Part shown: piece after piece, positions 24,132-24,431 of the stretch
How the letters are laid out: each line of letters opens with the position of its first letter
Numbering within the stretch: the stretch's first letter is position 1
From: JBCBST01 sp039819115
Lineage (GTDB): Bacteria > Bacteroidota > Rhodothermia > Balneolales > Balneolaceae
DNA length: 24,431 nt
Assembly (NCBI GenBank): GCA_039819115.1
Contig: JBCBST010000040.1
Coordinates: 1-24,431, forward strand
Reading direction: 5' to 3'
Notes under the pieces: generated by a model
What the model saw: the letters and a program-made list of their open reading frames with translations, nothing else
Databases searched by the model: none
What the model was told of the DNA's origin: nothing
Program-made: the position numbers and the translations under genes

Positions 24132-24431
24132 GTGGCTAATTTATTGATTAGTAGTAAGTATCCTTTTCTGTATGAATTCGATGTTATTATTGTGGGCGCC
24201 GGCCCGGCAGGACTGGGTACGGGTATCTTGTTACAAAAGCTGGGTATAGATTTTGTGATTTTGGAAAGAGATTCCGTGGGCAGCTCATTTAAGAAATGGC
24301 CCAAAGAAACCCGGTTTATCTCCCCTTCTTTTACCGGGAATTTTTTCAAAATGCCCGATTTGAATGCCATTACACCAGATACTTCTCCGGCATATACATT
24401 ATTAAAAGAACATCCAACCGGAGAAGATTAT
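24132..24431 (+). CDS. FAD/NAD(P)-dependent oxidoreductase, 5' part
   Basis: The start of a flavoprotein cut by the window end; 100 codons are visible. The dinucleotide-binding fold opens with FDVIIVGAGPAGLGTGILLQ (GxGxxG) and ends its second strand with VILERD, whose Glu binds the FAD ribose. The following GSSFKKWPKETRFISPSF resembles flavin-containing monooxygenase or thioredoxin-reductase-like proteins. The start is uncertain: GTG 24132 or TTG 24144; the ATG at 24130 is out of frame. It lies 54 nt after folE in the same direction. Confidence 0.82.
   Translation, partial: MANLLISSKYPFLYEFDVIIVGAGPAGLGTGILLQKLGIDFVILERDSVGSSFKKWPKETRFISPSFTGNFFKMPDLNAITPDTSPAYTLLKEHPTGEDY

Noticed and set aside
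1..24431. tRNA, rRNA, CRISPR, transposon or prophage
   Set aside because: No cloverleaf-like or ribosomal sequence, regularly spaced repeat, transposase or phage gene could be recognised.

Overview
This window looks like chromosomal DNA from a free-living, probably marine bacterium of the Bacteroidota/Balneolota group. The reasons are the many short Bacteroidota-type lipoprotein and Sec signal peptides, a NVEALA-like secreted Cys peptide beside a TolB-like propeller lipoprotein, a TPR-transmembrane-AraC regulator, few strong Shine-Dalgarno sites, and several families common in that group (VPS10/BNR-repeat protein, MetallophosN/C phosphoesterase, DUF3738). The assignment is by gene style, not by a marker gene. 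I see no rRNA, tRNA, CRISPR array, transposase or phage gene.

Left edge (1-1525), minus strand: a small AraC-type HTH protein, a four-cysteine secreted peptide, a strong hairpin terminator, then a BF3164/TolB-like propeller lipoprotein that stops after only 136 codons. Its stop lies in a 14-bp sequence at the window edge that recurs inverted 223 bp further inside the same gene. This is the most unusual structure in the window.

Region 1526-8426, plus strand: a housekeeping and accessory run. It holds a secreted serine hydrolase with a LacX-type mutarotase 4 nt behind it, a PLP-dependent Cys/Met-metabolism enzyme, a second secreted serine hydrolase followed directly by an RlmI-type methyltransferase, a flavodoxin-family reductase, and Dps with a complete ferroxidase site.

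Region 8509-11238, minus strand: one compact operon of ECF sigma factor, single-pass membrane protein (probable anti-sigma), TlpA-like thioredoxin and a periplasmic DUF3738 protein. The genes are separated by 4 and 10 nt, or overlap by 17 nt. It reads as an envelope-stress or redox module. Divergent from it is a TPR/AraC membrane regulator (11495-13375).

Region 13538-16102, plus strand: five small genes packed with tiny gaps or overlaps (YCII-like, membrane-anchored SRPBCC, DUF1569/DinB-like, DUF2867, lipoprotein). The last four are almost certainly translationally coupled; their joint function is unknown. They are followed by a small secreted protein of unknown function and a 1095-residue VPS10/BNR-repeat exoprotein closed by a textbook bidirectional terminator. 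A membrane protein of unknown function then runs convergently.

Right end (21121-24431), plus strand: an exported calcineurin-like phosphoesterase, a MerC-family membrane protein overlapping folE (GTP cyclohydrolase I) by 8 nt, and the 5' part of an FAD-dependent oxidoreductase cut by the window edge.
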